DNA of 64,000 bases, taken from NCBI RefSeq assembly GCF_036173065.1, contig NZ_CP108041.1:1116001-1180000 (forward strand), written 5' to 3'. This document shows, piece by piece, positions 53,316 through 62,746 of the stretch. A program made the translations under genes and the position numbers. The notes under the pieces were generated by a model. It made no database searches. It saw only the letters and a program-made list of their open reading frames with translations, and had not been told where the DNA came from. Origin of the DNA: Rhodococcus sp. NBC_00297. GTDB taxonomy: Bacteria; Actinomycetota; Actinomycetes; Mycobacteriales; Mycobacteriaceae. Every line of letters starts with the position of its first letter. Within the stretch, counting starts at the first letter, position 1.

Positions 53316-53350
53316 ACCGCCGCGCCGGTGCAAGGCACAATGGACTGGTT

Positions 53351-53377
53351 GCGCCCCGGTTCGTCCATGCGGGGCGC
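53351..53377 (+). other. 5'-leader hairpin of the XPB helicase gene
   Basis: GCGCCCC (53351-53357) pairs with GGGGCGC (53371-53377) around a 13-base loop. It lies between a -10-like CACAAT (53335-53340) and the ribosome-binding site AAGGAGAG (53381-53388), so it would be near the 5' end of the leader and might affect stability or translation. Confidence 0.4.
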
Positions 53378-53391
53378 GTGAAGGAGAGACC

Positions 53392-55047
53392 GTGACCGAC
53401 GGACCGTTGATCGTCCAGTCCGACAAGACCCTGTTGCTCGAGGTCGACCACGAGCTCGCCGGGCAGGCCCGCTCGGCCATCGCTCCGTTCGCCGAGCTGG
53501 AACGCGCACCCGAGCACGTCCACACCTACCGCATCACCCCGCTCGCGCTGTGGAACGCGCGCGCCGCGGGCCACGATGCCGAGCAGGTGGTCGACGCCCT
53601 CGTGACCTTCTCCCGCTACGCGGTTCCGCAGCCCCTGCTCGTCGACATCGTCGACACCATGGCCCGCTACGGCCGGCTCCAGCTGGTCAAATCGCCCGTG
53701 CACGGGCTGTCCCTGGTGAGCCTCGACCGCGCCGTGCTCACCGAGATCATGCGGCACAAGAAGATCGCCCCGATGCTCGGCGCACAGGTCGACGACGACA
53801 CCGTGCTCGTCCACCCCAGTGAGCGCGGGCGCCTCAAGCAGATGCTCCTCAAGGTCGGCTGGCCGGCCGAGGATCTGGCCGGATACGTCGACGGCGAGGC
53901 GCATCCCATCGATCTGGACTTCTCCGGTGGCCACTGGGAGCTACGCGACTACCAGCAGATGGCGACCGACTCGTTCTGGGCCGGTGGATCCGGTGTGGTC
54001 GTCCTCCCCTGTGGTGCCGGCAAGACGATGGTGGGCGCCGCGGCCATGGCCAAGGCCCGCGCGACCACCCTGATCCTCGTCACCAACACCGTCGCCGGTC
54101 GGCAGTGGAAGCGCGAGCTCATCGCCCGCACCTCCCTGACCGAGGAGGAGATCGGCGAGTACTCCGGCGAGCGCAAGGAGATCCGCCCGGTCACCATCGC
54201 GACCTACCAGGTGATCACGCGCCGCACCAAGGGTGAGTACAAGCACCTCGAGCTCTTCGACTCCCGCGACTGGGGTCTGGTGATCTACGACGAGGTGCAC
54301 CTCCTCCCCGCTCCCGTGTTCCGCATGACAGCCGACCTGCAGTCGCGACGCCGACTCGGACTCACCGCGACGCTGGTGCGCGAGGACGGCCGCGAGGGCG
54401 ACGTGTTCTCGCTCATCGGCCCCAAGCGTTACGACGCACCGTGGAAGGACATCGAGGCACAGGGCTGGATCGCGCCGGCCGAGTGCATCGAGGTGCGCGT
54501 CACTCTGACCGACGCGGAACGCATGTCGTACGCCGTGGCGGAGCCGGAGGAGCGTTACAAGCTGTGCTCCACGGCGCACACGAAGATCGCCGTGGTGAAG
54601 TCGATCCTGGCGCGGCACGAGGACTCACCGACGCTCGTCATCGGCGCGTACCTCGACCAGCTCGACGAGCTGGGTGCGGCCCTGGACGCCCCCGTGATCC
54701 AGGGCTCGACCAAGAACAAGGAGCGCGAACTGCTCTTCGACGCGTTCCGCCGCGGCGAGATCAAGACCCTCGTGGTGAGCAAGGTCGCCAACTTCTCCAT
54801 CGACCTCCCCGAAGCCTCGGTGGCAGTGCAGGTCTCGGGCACCTTCGGATCCCGGCAGGAGGAGGCCCAGCGACTGGGCCGATTGCTGCGCCCCAAGCAC
54901 GACGGTGGGCAGGCGCACTTCTACTCGGTCGTCTCGCGCGACACCCTCGACGCGGAGTACGCGGCTCACCGCCAGCGCTTCCTCGCCGAGCAGGGCTACG
55001 CGTATCGCATCACCGACGCCGACGACCTCCTGGGACCGGCGATCTGA
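53392..55047 (+). CDS. XPB/Ssl2-type DNA helicase
   Basis: A 551-residue SF2 helicase. The N-terminal damage-recognition-like domain (1-180) precedes motif I LPCGAGKTMVG, motif II IYDEVHLLP (DEVH), motif III LTATLVREDG and the second RecA domain with VIQGSTKNKERELLFDAFR, VANFSIDLPEASVAVQVSG and QRLGRLLRPKHDG (motif VI). It matches M. tuberculosis Rv0861c (Ercc3/XPB), a 3'-5' helicase implicated in nucleotide-excision repair. AAGGAGAG precedes GTG 53392, and the start VTDGPLIVQSDKTLLLEVDH is the conserved one. Confidence 0.94.
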   Translation: MTDGPLIVQSDKTLLLEVDHELAGQARSAIAPFAELERAPEHVHTYRITPLALWNARAAGHDAEQVVDALVTFSRYAVPQPLLVDIVDTMARYGRLQLVKSPVHGLSLVSLDRAVLTEIMRHKKIAPMLGAQVDDDTVLVHPSERGRLKQMLLKVGWPAEDLAGYVDGEAHPIDLDFSGGHWELRDYQQMATDSFWAGGSGVVVLPCGAGKTMVGAAAMAKARATTLILVTNTVAGRQWKRELIARTSLTEEEIGEYSGERKEIRPVTIATYQVITRRTKGEYKHLELFDSRDWGLVIYDEVHLLPAPVFRMTADLQSRRRLGLTATLVREDGREGDVFSLIGPKRYDAPWKDIEAQGWIAPAECIEVRVTLTDAERMSYAVAEPEERYKLCSTAHTKIAVVKSILARHEDSPTLVIGAYLDQLDELGAALDAPVIQGSTKNKERELLFDAFRRGEIKTLVVSKVANFSIDLPEASVAVQVSGTFGSRQEEAQRLGRLLRPKHDGGQAHFYSVVSRDTLDAEYAAHRQRFLAEQGYAYRITDADDLLGPAI

Positions 55048-55048
55048 C

Positions 55049-55732
55049 GTGCGCACCTTCGACTTCCCCGTGGACCGCGCGCACGCCCGGTCGGTGAACG
55101 AGACCCTCGGCGACGTGCGGCGGTTGCGCATCTCGTCCGTCGTCTTCGCCGTGCTCCTCGCGGGCGGCGCGGCCTGGCTGTACGTCCTCGACCACGCGTG
55201 GTCCTACATCCTGTGTGCGGTGCTGGCCGTGGCCGCCCTGATGTCGCTGTGGGTGTCCGTGTGGGCGCCCCGCAAGGTCGGGTCCATCGACGAGCTGTAC
55301 GCCTCGAGCGCGTTGGTGCCGGCCATGGTGTCGGAGACGCGACCGCGTGGAGCCACGATCCTCGCGCTGATCGACATCGCCAAGCCGGAGACCACCGTCC
55401 CGCACTACGCACTCGTCGTCCGGAACGTGCGGGCGCTGCCGGGACACACGATGACCGAGGGCGAGCGCGTCCCCGCCGTGGCCGTGCTGTCCGACCGGAG
55501 CGCCAAATCCATCTCGGAAACGTGGCAGATGGTCAGCCCCATGCCCATCGCCTGGGGTACGAGGGACAGGACAGTGCTGCGGACGGCCATCGAGGCCATC
55601 GATCCGGTCGAGTGGAAGCTGCTGCGCAAGAACCTGTCCGTGTCGGAGACCGTGCGGCAGGCCGAGAACGATCAGCTCCTCATCGACCCCCACGACCTGC
55701 CCGAGGAACTGCTGCAGAAGCGCGCGGACTGA
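55049..55732 (+). CDS. DUF3239 family membrane protein
   Basis: A 227-residue protein with two adjacent helices (ISSVVFAVLLAGGAAWLYVL and SYILCAVLAVAALMSLWVSV) near residues 30-72 and a cytoplasmic domain containing VPAMVSETRPRGATILALIDI and VPHYALVVRNVRALPG. I assign it to DUF3239. GTG 55049 lies one base after the helicase stop codon, so it is co-transcribed and probably translated by the same ribosomes. No functional link to the helicase is known. Confidence 0.75.
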   Translation: MRTFDFPVDRAHARSVNETLGDVRRLRISSVVFAVLLAGGAAWLYVLDHAWSYILCAVLAVAALMSLWVSVWAPRKVGSIDELYASSALVPAMVSETRPRGATILALIDIAKPETTVPHYALVVRNVRALPGHTMTEGERVPAVAVLSDRSAKSISETWQMVSPMPIAWGTRDRTVLRTAIEAIDPVEWKLLRKNLSVSETVRQAENDQLLIDPHDLPEELLQKRAD

Positions 55733-55773
55733 CGCGTCGAGGGACTCGTGACTCGAACGCTAGGCTCCCCCTC

Positions 55774-56991
55774 ATGGCTGTGACGTCGAACGACCGCGCA
55801 TCGAGTCCGGCCGGCCTCCGGCCTTCCCGCACCGTCGCCCGGCTGCGCCCCTTCGCGTCCACCATCTTCGCGGAGATGACCGCGCTGGCGGCCACGCACG
55901 ACGCCGTCAATCTCGGACAGGGTTTCCCGGACACCGACGGCCCCGCGCGCATGCTGGAGGTGGCGCGCGAGGCCATCGCGTCCGGCCTCAACCAGTACCC
56001 GCCCGGGCCGGGCATGGCGGTGTTGCGCGACGCCGTCGCTCGGGACCGGGTCGGCCGCTACGGCACCGAGTACGACCCGGACTCGGAGATCCTGGTCACC
56101 GTCGGGGCCACCGAAGCGATCAGCGCTGCGATGCTCGGCCTCGTCGAGAGCGGTGACGAGGTGCTGCTCGTCGAGCCGTACTACGACTCCTACGCGGCCG
56201 CCGTCGCGCTCGCGGGTGCGCAGCGGCGCACCGTCCCCCTCGTCGTCGACGGCGATCGGTTCGCCCTCGACGTCGATGCCCTGCGCTCCGCCGTCGGCCC
56301 GCGTACCCGCATGATCGTCGTCAACTCCCCGCACAATCCCACCGGAACCGTGTTCACCGCATCGGAGCTGGCCGCGATCGCCGAGGTCGCGTGCGAGCAC
56401 GACCTCCTGGTCCTCACCGACGAGGTCTACGAGCGACTGGTGTTCGACGACGCCGTCCACACCCCCATCGCCACACTCCCCGGCATGGCCGAGCGCACCA
56501 TCACGGTGTCGAGCGCGGCGAAGACGTTCAACGCCACCGGGTGGAAGACGGGGTGGGCCTGCGGACCCGCCGACCTCATCGCCGCGGTGAAGGCGGCCAA
56601 GCAGTTCATGACCTTCGTCGGCGGCGCCCCCTTCCAGCCGGCGGTGGCCCACGCCCTCGACCACGAGAGCGCCTGGGTGGACGCCCTGCGATCGGGACTG
56701 CAGGCCAAGCGGGACACGCTGTCCGCCGCGCTGTCGCATGCCGGGCTGGAAGTCAAGCGCAGTGAGGGCACGTACTTCGTCTGCGCCGACATCGCTCCAC
56801 TGGGCGAGTCCGACGCCGACAGTTTCTGCCGTGCGTTGCCCGAACGCATCGGCGTCGTCGGCGTACCGGTGGACGCGTTCGTCGATCACCGCGAGGGCTG
56901 GGACACCCTGGTGCGCTTCGCCTTCTGCAAACAGGATCACGTGCTCGCCGACGCGGCGTCGCGATTGGCCCGATTGTCCGCCACCCCATGA
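55774..56991 (+). CDS. dapC: N-succinyldiaminopimelate aminotransferase DapC-like
   Basis: A 405-residue class I/II PLP aminotransferase. It has VNLGQGFPDTDGPARMLEVA, NQYPPGPGMAVLRDAVA, VTVGATEAISAAMLGLV, VNSPHNPTGTVF, the Asp-Tyr pair LTDEVYERLVFDD and the PLP lysine in TVSSAAKTFNATGWKTGW. It matches Rv0858c, assigned to lysine/DAP synthesis; kynurenine or other aminotransferase activity is an alternative. TAGGCT lies seven bases before ATG 55774 (leaderless). Residues 11-20 (SPAGLRPSRT) are encoded by a copy of the dispersed GC repeat, ahead of the conserved start VARLRPFAST. Confidence 0.88.
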   Translation: MAVTSNDRASSPAGLRPSRTVARLRPFASTIFAEMTALAATHDAVNLGQGFPDTDGPARMLEVAREAIASGLNQYPPGPGMAVLRDAVARDRVGRYGTEYDPDSEILVTVGATEAISAAMLGLVESGDEVLLVEPYYDSYAAAVALAGAQRRTVPLVVDGDRFALDVDALRSAVGPRTRMIVVNSPHNPTGTVFTASELAAIAEVACEHDLLVLTDEVYERLVFDDAVHTPIATLPGMAERTITVSSAAKTFNATGWKTGWACGPADLIAAVKAAKQFMTFVGGAPFQPAVAHALDHESAWVDALRSGLQAKRDTLSAALSHAGLEVKRSEGTYFVCADIAPLGESDADSFCRALPERIGVVGVPVDAFVDHREGWDTLVRFAFCKQDHVLADAASRLARLSATP

Positions 56992-58037
56992 CGATCGACA
57001 CTGCGGCGCCGCCGACCATCTCGGTGGAGTTCGTCCGCACGGCGGTGACCCTCGCGCGGGAGACGGGTGTGGACCTGTCCGCCTGCCTGCGCGAGGCCGA
57101 CATCGACCCGCACGTCCTCACTCGACCCGGCGCCCGCCTCACCACCGACCAGGTCACGCGCCTCACTCGCGCGCTGTGGCAGATGACGGGCGACGAGCTG
57201 ATGGGTCTCGGATCGGCTCCGGTGCGCCGCGGCACCTTTCGGGCACTCAGTCTGACGATGATCCATCGCCCCGATCTGGGGAGCGCGCTCGAACGGATGG
57301 TGGACGTCGGTCGCGCCTTTCCCGGCGTCCCGCGCGGTGTGCTGATGCGCGGCGGGGGACGCGCCCGGCTCGAACTCGTCGACTCCCCGACGATGATCGC
57401 CGATCAGCTCTCCCCGGAGGCGGCCGAAGCGGCGCAGCGCATCCGCATCGAGTTCCTGCTCATCCTCTGGCACCGCTTCTCGGCGTGGCTCATCGGGCGG
57501 CGCGTGAAACTGCTGTCCGTCCAGGTGCCCTTCCCCGAACCGCAGCATCCGTCGCCGCGGGTGTACGACGACATATTCGGGGTGCACGTGACGTTCGGAT
57601 CCGACGTCGCGGCACTGGAATTCGACGACGCGATCATGGCGTCACCGCTCGTGCAGACGGAGGAGAGCCTCGAGGAGTACCTCCGCGAGTCGCCCAATCG
57701 CCTGTTCTCGGAGCGGGACTACGGCTCCAGCGCGGCGAGTGTGGTGCGGCGCGCCCTCGCACTGGGCGCGATGGGCCGCGCCTCGACCACCACCGACATC
57801 GCGACGATGTTGTCCATCAGCGTGCCGCACCTGCGCCGGTTGCTGCGCCAGGAGGGCACGTCACTGGGTCAGCTGCGCGACGAGGTGTTGCGCGACGCGG
57901 CGGTCGCCGGGCTCGAACGAGGCGAGACGGCCGAAGAGATCTCCTCGCGTCTCGGCTTCTCCGAACCCAGCGCCTTCCGCCGCGCCTTCAAACGGTGGAC
58001 CGGGATGACGCCGGGGTCGTACCGCTCACACGCGTGA
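56988..58037 (+). CDS. AraC-family regulator with Arabinose_bd-type N domain
   Basis: A 349-residue regulator. The first 210 residues form the ligand-binding domain of the OruR/ArgR-like group (VEFVRTAVTLARETGVDLSA, MGLGSAPVRRGTFRALSLTMIH). The C-terminal DNA-binding domain has two helix-turn-helices: TTDIATMLSISVPHLRRLLRQEGTSL and ETAEEISSRLGFSEPSAFRRAFKRWTGMTPGSYR (about 300-345). The ATG overlaps the dapC stop (ATGA). Its convergent neighbour is the damaged GMC dehydrogenase. Target unknown. Confidence 0.9.
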   Translation: MTIDTAAPPTISVEFVRTAVTLARETGVDLSACLREADIDPHVLTRPGARLTTDQVTRLTRALWQMTGDELMGLGSAPVRRGTFRALSLTMIHRPDLGSALERMVDVGRAFPGVPRGVLMRGGGRARLELVDSPTMIADQLSPEAAEAAQRIRIEFLLILWHRFSAWLIGRRVKLLSVQVPFPEPQHPSPRVYDDIFGVHVTFGSDVAALEFDDAIMASPLVQTEESLEEYLRESPNRLFSERDYGSSAASVVRRALALGAMGRASTTTDIATMLSISVPHLRRLLRQEGTSLGQLRDEVLRDAAVAGLERGETAEEISSRLGFSEPSAFRRAFKRWTGMTPGSYRSHA

Positions 58038-59614
58038 GGCGAGCACGAACTCCGACAGCTTCTCCCCGATGAGCACCGACGGTGCGTGGGTGTGGCCGCG
58101 GATGATCGTCGGCATCACGGACGCGTCGGCCACGCGCAGCCCCTCCACCCCGCGCACCCGCAGCTCCGGATCCACCACCGATGCCGCGTCCGAGCCCATC
58201 CGGGCGGTGCCCACCGGGTGGTAGAGGGTGTGGGACATGGTCTCCAGCGACTCGCTCAGCGCTTCGTCGAGTGCCTCGCTGTTGCGCAGTACCGGGCGCA
58301 CCATCTCCCCCAGTCGCGATTTCAGAGGCTCCGTCTGCGCGATGTCGGCGCAGTAGCGTAGCCCGCTGAGCATCGCCGCACGGTCCACACCGCCCGGGTC
58401 GGACAGGTAGCGCGGATCCACGATCGCCTTGTCCAACGGTGCGGACGACCGCAACGAGATGCGTCCGCGGCTCTCCGGCTTGAGCAGGATCGACGCCAGG
58501 ATGGCCGCATGCGAGTCCGCAGGGATGAGACCCTCGTCGAAGAAGGGCGCCGGCGCGAAGAGCAGTTCGATGTCCGGGAGGTCGAGCGAGTCGCGGCTGC
58601 GGACGAAGCCGTACGCCTCCGCGACGTTGGAGGTCAGCATGCCGCGTCGACGCGCGAGGTAGTTGATCAGCTCCGGAATCTTCTCCGCGGTGAACAGCGT
58701 GTCGGACTGCACCCCGTATCCGAGGGCGGACACCAGATGGTCCATGAGGTTCTCGCCCACCTCGGGGGCGGCGTGCACCACGTCGATGCCGTGCTCGGCG
58801 AGATGCTCCGGCGCACCGATCCCCGACAGCATCAACAACTGCGGGGTGTTGATGGCACCGCCGGACAGGATGACCTCCTTCGAGGCCCGAACCGTGTGCA
58901 GCGCACCGTCTTTCGAGTACTCGACACCCACTGCGCGGGTTCCTCGAAGAGCACGCGCGTGGCCTGCGCCTCCGTCACCACGGTGAGGTTGGGCCGTGAC
59001 ATGGCCGGCCGCAGGTACGCGTCGGCGCAGCTCCACCGGGCGCCGCGCTTCTGGTTGACCATCGTCTCGGTCATGCCCTTGGGCGTGGGGAGATTGGCGC
59101 GCTCCGTCGACAAGCCCAGTGCCGCGGCCGAGTCGAGGTACGCGCCGGTGATCGACCGGGGACTGCGCTGCTTCGACACGTGCAGCGGTCCGCCGCTGCC
59201 CTCGTCGGACTCGGTGGCACCCTCGATGTTCTCGATACGGCGGAAGGTGTCCACCACGCTGTCGAACGACCACCCGGGTCCCGCTGCCTCCGCCCAGTCG
59301 TCGTAGTCGGCTGCGAACCCGCGCACCCACATCATGGCGTTCATCGACGAGGAGCCGCCGAGCATGCGCCCACGGGGCCAGAAGATCCGTCGGCCGGCGA
59401 GTTCGGCCTGCGGCTCGGTGTCGTAGTCCCAGTCCAGTTCCGAACGGAAGAGCTTCGAGAACCCGGCGGGAATGTGGACGAACTTGTCCTTGTCCTCCGG
59501 GCCCGCCTCGAGGACGACGACGTCGGTGTTCGACGCGGCACTGAGCCGATTCGCGACGACGCATCCTGCGGATCCTGCGCCGACGACGACGTAGTCGGTG
59601 GAAGTCTCGGTCAT
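58026..59614 (-). pseudogene. GMC oxidoreductase (choline-dehydrogenase-like), frameshifted
   Basis: Two overlapping frames together make one full-length enzyme of about 529 residues. Frame one (59614 to about 58943) has the FAD motif YVVVGAGSAGCVVANRLS, FWPRGRMLGGSSSMNAMMWV and NLTVVTEAQATRVLFEE. The match then moves to another frame, TRAVGVEYSKDGALHTVRAS, through GGAINTPQLLMLSGIG to the active-site HTLYHPVGTARMG. The expected FEGTRAVGVEY is broken by the loss of one base, probably a G, near 58943. Real mutation or sequencing error cannot be told apart. It is one base downstream of the aldehyde dehydrogenase gene. Confidence 0.88.
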
Positions 59615-59615
59615 G

Positions 59616-61352
59616 TCAACCTCTCAGAGCGGACGCGAAGATGGCGGGCAGGGCTTTCCAGGACGGAGCCGCGGCGAACGCGGTGAACCGCTTCGCGGTG
59701 GTGGCCGCGGTGCGGTTGGTGACGAACCACGGCGGCTTCGGCGACAGGGTGAACTCGCCCTTCAGGATCGAGCGCGGCGCGGGTCGGAAGGGCCCGCGGA
59801 CGATGGTGCGCTCGGGTCGGTCGATGAGCAGTGCGTTGTGCACGACGCCGATTCCGCTCTGGACGTCGTCGAGCGTGTGGCCCGGGAACGCACCCCAGGT
59901 CGCCGCCGCCGTGAGGAAGCCGACGCCGGTCCACGCGTTGAGCGCGATGGTGCCGTAGCGCAGGTCCTCGAGCATCTCGTCGACGGCGGTGCCGAGCGAC
60001 GACAGCGTGTCGGGATGCGCGATCACGTTGACGCCGAGCGTGCCGACGAACTCCTCGTTCGACATGCGGACGGCCTCGTCCACGAAACGTTGCCCGGTGT
60101 ACGGGATCTCGATGACACCGAGCACCGGTGCGAAGTACTCGGTGGTGAGCAGAGCGCGGTAGCTGTCCGGATCGAGGTCGCTCACGAGGGTGCGGCCGCC
60201 GGACGGGCCGAGCGACTCCGCGCCCGGGTAGTCCGCTCGGGCACCGGCGACGCGGGTGGCGCTGCCGGGGTAGTACGGCTCGCGGTCCGGCGCCTCGTGG
60301 AGTGCCGTGCGCAGTGCCGCCAGGAACGCGTCGCGCTGCGGCCACTCGGAGGAGATCACCACGACCTGCGCGGCGACGCAGTTGTAGCCGCCGTTGTGCA
60401 GCCGCTGGGTCACCACGTGCTCGGCCTGGAACCGGATGTCCGCGTCGGACCACTCGCCCGGGATCACGATGACCGGCGAGACGCCGCCGAGTTCGCTCGA
60501 GATGGGCACGTCGAGCAACGGGGTGTTCGCCTTCCTCCGCTCGGCCCCCTCCTCGCCGGTGCCGAAGACGATGGCGTCGTGCGTGATCGAGCTGCCCGTC
60601 ATGTGCACGTGCGCCACGGCGTCGTGGTGCACGAGGTACGAGCCGACGTCCGGGCCACCGGTGAGGATGCGCACCGCGCCCAGCTCGACCAAGGGAGCGA
60701 AGACGGCGCGGAGCACCTGCTCCATCGGATCCGTCACCGGGTTGAGCTTCAGCGCGACGACGCGGTTGTGCGCGACCAGTTCGTAGAGCGTGTCGAGCGG
60801 GGCGATGGACGTGATGTTGCCGGCGCCGAGCACCGCACCGATGCCCCCGGTCTCGGTAGGGTTCCGTTGCGCGAGTCCGGCGTCACGGCGCGCGGTGTCC
60901 GCGTCGACACCCGGTTCGAGCCACACCTCGGCGGAGAACCCGTTGAGCAGCAGCGTGTCGAAGATGTTCGACGGCAGCACCTGCACGGTGGTGCGCCCGC
61001 CCGGACCCGAGCCGATCCGGGCGTCCGCGAGCGGGCTCTTCCCGACGGCGAGCTGCCGCAGACTCTGCGCGAGCACGTGGCACGCGGTGACGACGGAGTA
61101 CGGCCCGGAGAGCCATTCCTCGCCGAGGAGTGCGGAGGCCGCGGGCAGCTTCTTGAATCGAGCGGCCGCGTCGACCCACTCCTGCGCCTTCGACGCCGTG
61201 AGGGCCGCGACCCGGTCGAGAAGGTCCGCGCGGTCGCCGAGCGAGGCACGTGCCCATGCGGCCTCGCCCTGCGCGAGGTCGCGGAGAGCCGCGTCGACCT
61301 CGGGAAAGGCGGATGCGCCGGTGGTACTCGGGGTGAGTTCGCCTGTGGTCAT
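59616..61352 (-). CDS. Aldehyde dehydrogenase family protein
   Basis: A 578-residue NAD(P)-dependent aldehyde dehydrogenase, longer than the usual 500. ETGGIGAVLGAGNITSIAPL and LKLNPVTDPMEQVLRAVFAP form the cofactor-binding region; HMTGSS follows; SSELGGVSPVIVIPG holds the general-base Glu and GGYNCVAAQVVVI the catalytic Cys; NEEFVGTLGVNV is the later Glu motif. CACAAT ends seven bases before ATG 61352 (leaderless). With the GMC gene it would oxidise an alcohol to an acid in two steps, under the divergent PucR-type regulator. Confidence 0.88.
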   Translation of the reverse strand: MTTGELTPSTTGASAFPEVDAALRDLAQGEAAWARASLGDRADLLDRVAALTASKAQEWVDAAARFKKLPAASALLGEEWLSGPYSVVTACHVLAQSLRQLAVGKSPLADARIGSGPGGRTTVQVLPSNIFDTLLLNGFSAEVWLEPGVDADTARRDAGLAQRNPTETGGIGAVLGAGNITSIAPLDTLYELVAHNRVVALKLNPVTDPMEQVLRAVFAPLVELGAVRILTGGPDVGSYLVHHDAVAHVHMTGSSITHDAIVFGTGEEGAERRKANTPLLDVPISSELGGVSPVIVIPGEWSDADIRFQAEHVVTQRLHNGGYNCVAAQVVVISSEWPQRDAFLAALRTALHEAPDREPYYPGSATRVAGARADYPGAESLGPSGGRTLVSDLDPDSYRALLTTEYFAPVLGVIEIPYTGQRFVDEAVRMSNEEFVGTLGVNVIAHPDTLSSLGTAVDEMLEDLRYGTIALNAWTGVGFLTAAATWGAFPGHTLDDVQSGIGVVHNALLIDRPERTIVRGPFRPAPRSILKGEFTLSPKPPWFVTNRTAATTAKRFTAFAAAPSWKALPAIFASALRG

Positions 61353-61420
61353 ACCGTTGATTGTGACCTGTACTACATCGGGTGGCCATAGGCGGACGTC
61401 GGCCGCTCACGCGCCCGGCT

Positions 61421-61434
61421 TGTGCCGAGGCACA
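61421..61434. promoter_or_regulatory. Palindrome between the aldehyde dehydrogenase and PucR genes
   Basis: TGTGCCGAGGCACA has perfect six-base arms around a two-base centre. It lies in the 126-base divergent region, 45 bases before the pucR-like start, and is a plausible binding site for that regulator. No second copy was found. Confidence 0.45.
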
Positions 61435-61478
61435 GCAGCCCTGTGGTGTCCGTCACCGGACAGCCGTACGGTGGAGTG

Positions 61479-62696
61479 ATGTCGACGCCCGTGGCCGTCC
61501 GCCGCTCCGTACCGGAACCGCTCACCTCGCAGGGTCTCGCCGCGCTGCTGGGAGAGCACGTCGGCGAGCTCAGCGAGCGACTCGTCCTCGACATCCTGGT
61601 CGCCGAACAGTCGTACCTCGAGGCCACGTCGCTCACGCGGGACGAGCTCGCCACGGTGTGCACCGGCAATCTTCGGTCCATGCTCGACGCTCTGACCACG
61701 GGCGCGAGCGGCGACCTGGAACCCGCACGCGCGGCCGGCCGGATCAAGGCCGAGAACGCGGTGCCGCTGGCGGCGTTGCTGCACGCGTTCCGCCTCGGTG
61801 GTCGTCTGATCTGGGCCGAGCTCACCGCGGCGGCCGCGGGCCGGGCTCCGGAGGTGCTGCTCGCGATGGCCACCGAGGTGTGGGCACTGGTGGACACCTA
61901 TTCCGACGCGGCCGCGGAGGCGTATCGCGACGCCGCGGACCGGCTCGCCCTCGACGACGCCGATGCGCGCCGCATGGTGCTCCGCGCTCTGTTCGACGAG
62001 ACCGCCTCGGACCCCGCTGCCGTGCAGGACGCCCTGCGGGCCTTCCGCATCCCGGACGCGGGCCACTTCGCCGTCGTGTCCGCCGAGACCACCGTCGACC
62101 GGGGTGCCACTCCGGGCAGCGCGCGCGAGAGCATCCTGCCGCTCGGTGTCGAGTCGGTGTGGGACACCGATGCGGACGGTCACCTGGGACTGCTGGTCGC
62201 CTCGGCGCCGGCGGTGCTCGACGACGCGGTGGACACCCTGGGCCGGCTCTACGGCACCCGACTGGGTGTCGGCACGTACTACGAGCGGTCGCTGTCCACC
62301 CCGACGGCGGTGGCGCAGGCCCGGACGGCTCGTCGCTGCGCACCGCCGGGGAGCGCGCGCATCAGTCGCTACGACGCGTGTCCGGTTCCGCTGCTGCTGG
62401 TCTCGACTCCCGACGCCGCCGCGCGGGCCGCCCGACAGATCCTGGGTCCGCTCGCCGTGGCCGAGGGCCCGCACCGCCTCGCGGACCGGGACAGCCTGCT
62501 CGAGACGCTCGACGCGTGGTTCGCGGCCGCCGGTTCCACCACCGCGGCGGCCGACCGCTTGCACTACCACCGCAACACCGTGCTCTACCGGCTCCGCCGT
62601 ATCCACGACCTCACGGGCCGTGATCACACGAACCCGGTGGACGCCGCCGAACTGTACGTCGGTCTGCGCGCAGCGGAGCTGGCCCGCGTTCGGTGA
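61479..62696 (+). CDS. PucR/CdaR-family regulator
   Basis: A 405-residue regulator. The N-terminal 160 residues are helical ([10 protein letters not shown]-like [38 protein letters not shown]), as in RsbRD/PucR sensor domains. A GGDEF-like central segment ([31 protein letters not shown]) precedes the C-terminal helix-turn-helix of the HTH_30 type: [31 protein letters not shown] 61479 is chosen, with GTGGAG upstream. Being divergent, it probably activates or represses the aldehyde dehydrogenase-GMC operon. Confidence 0.88.
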   Translation: MSTPVAVRRSVPEPLTSQGLAALLGEHVGELSERLVLDILVAEQSYLEATSLTRDELATVCTGNLRSMLDALTTGASGDLEPARAAGRIKAENAVPLAALLHAFRLGGRLIWAELTAAAAGRAPEVLLAMATEVWALVDTYSDAAAEAYRDAADRLALDDADARRMVLRALFDETASDPAAVQDALRAFRIPDAGHFAVVSAETTVDRGATPGSARESILPLGVESVWDTDADGHLGLLVASAPAVLDDAVDTLGRLYGTRLGVGTYYERSLSTPTAVAQARTARRCAPPGSARISRYDACPVPLLLVSTPDAAARAARQILGPLAVAEGPHRLADRDSLLETLDAWFAAAGSTTAAADRLHYHRNTVLYRLRRIHDLTGRDHTNPVDAAELYVGLRAAELARVR

Positions 62697-62709
62697 CGAC
62701 GGCCGTGTA

Positions 62710-62723
62710 GGAACATACGTTCG
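62710..62723. promoter_or_regulatory. LexA (SOS) box upstream of alkB
   Basis: GGAACATACGTTCG matches the Gram-positive/mycobacterial SOS box CGAAC-N4-GTTCG at all but the first base. It lies about 12 bases upstream of the -10 hexamer TACGAT (62735-62740), covering the -35 region, so bound LexA would block transcription. Confidence 0.75.
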
Positions 62724-62746
62724 AACGACCGCGCTACGATGGCCCC

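Noticed and set aside
53341-53390. tRNA-like element with GGTTCG
   Set aside because: The stretch contains a GGTTCG motif but no acceptor stem or anticodon arm can be drawn; it is the XPB leader hairpin.
58026-59564. Independent 512-codon gene within the GMC region
   Set aside because: Only its 3' 305 codons match the dehydrogenase; the 5' part is a shadow of the first GMC frame, so the region is one frameshifted gene.
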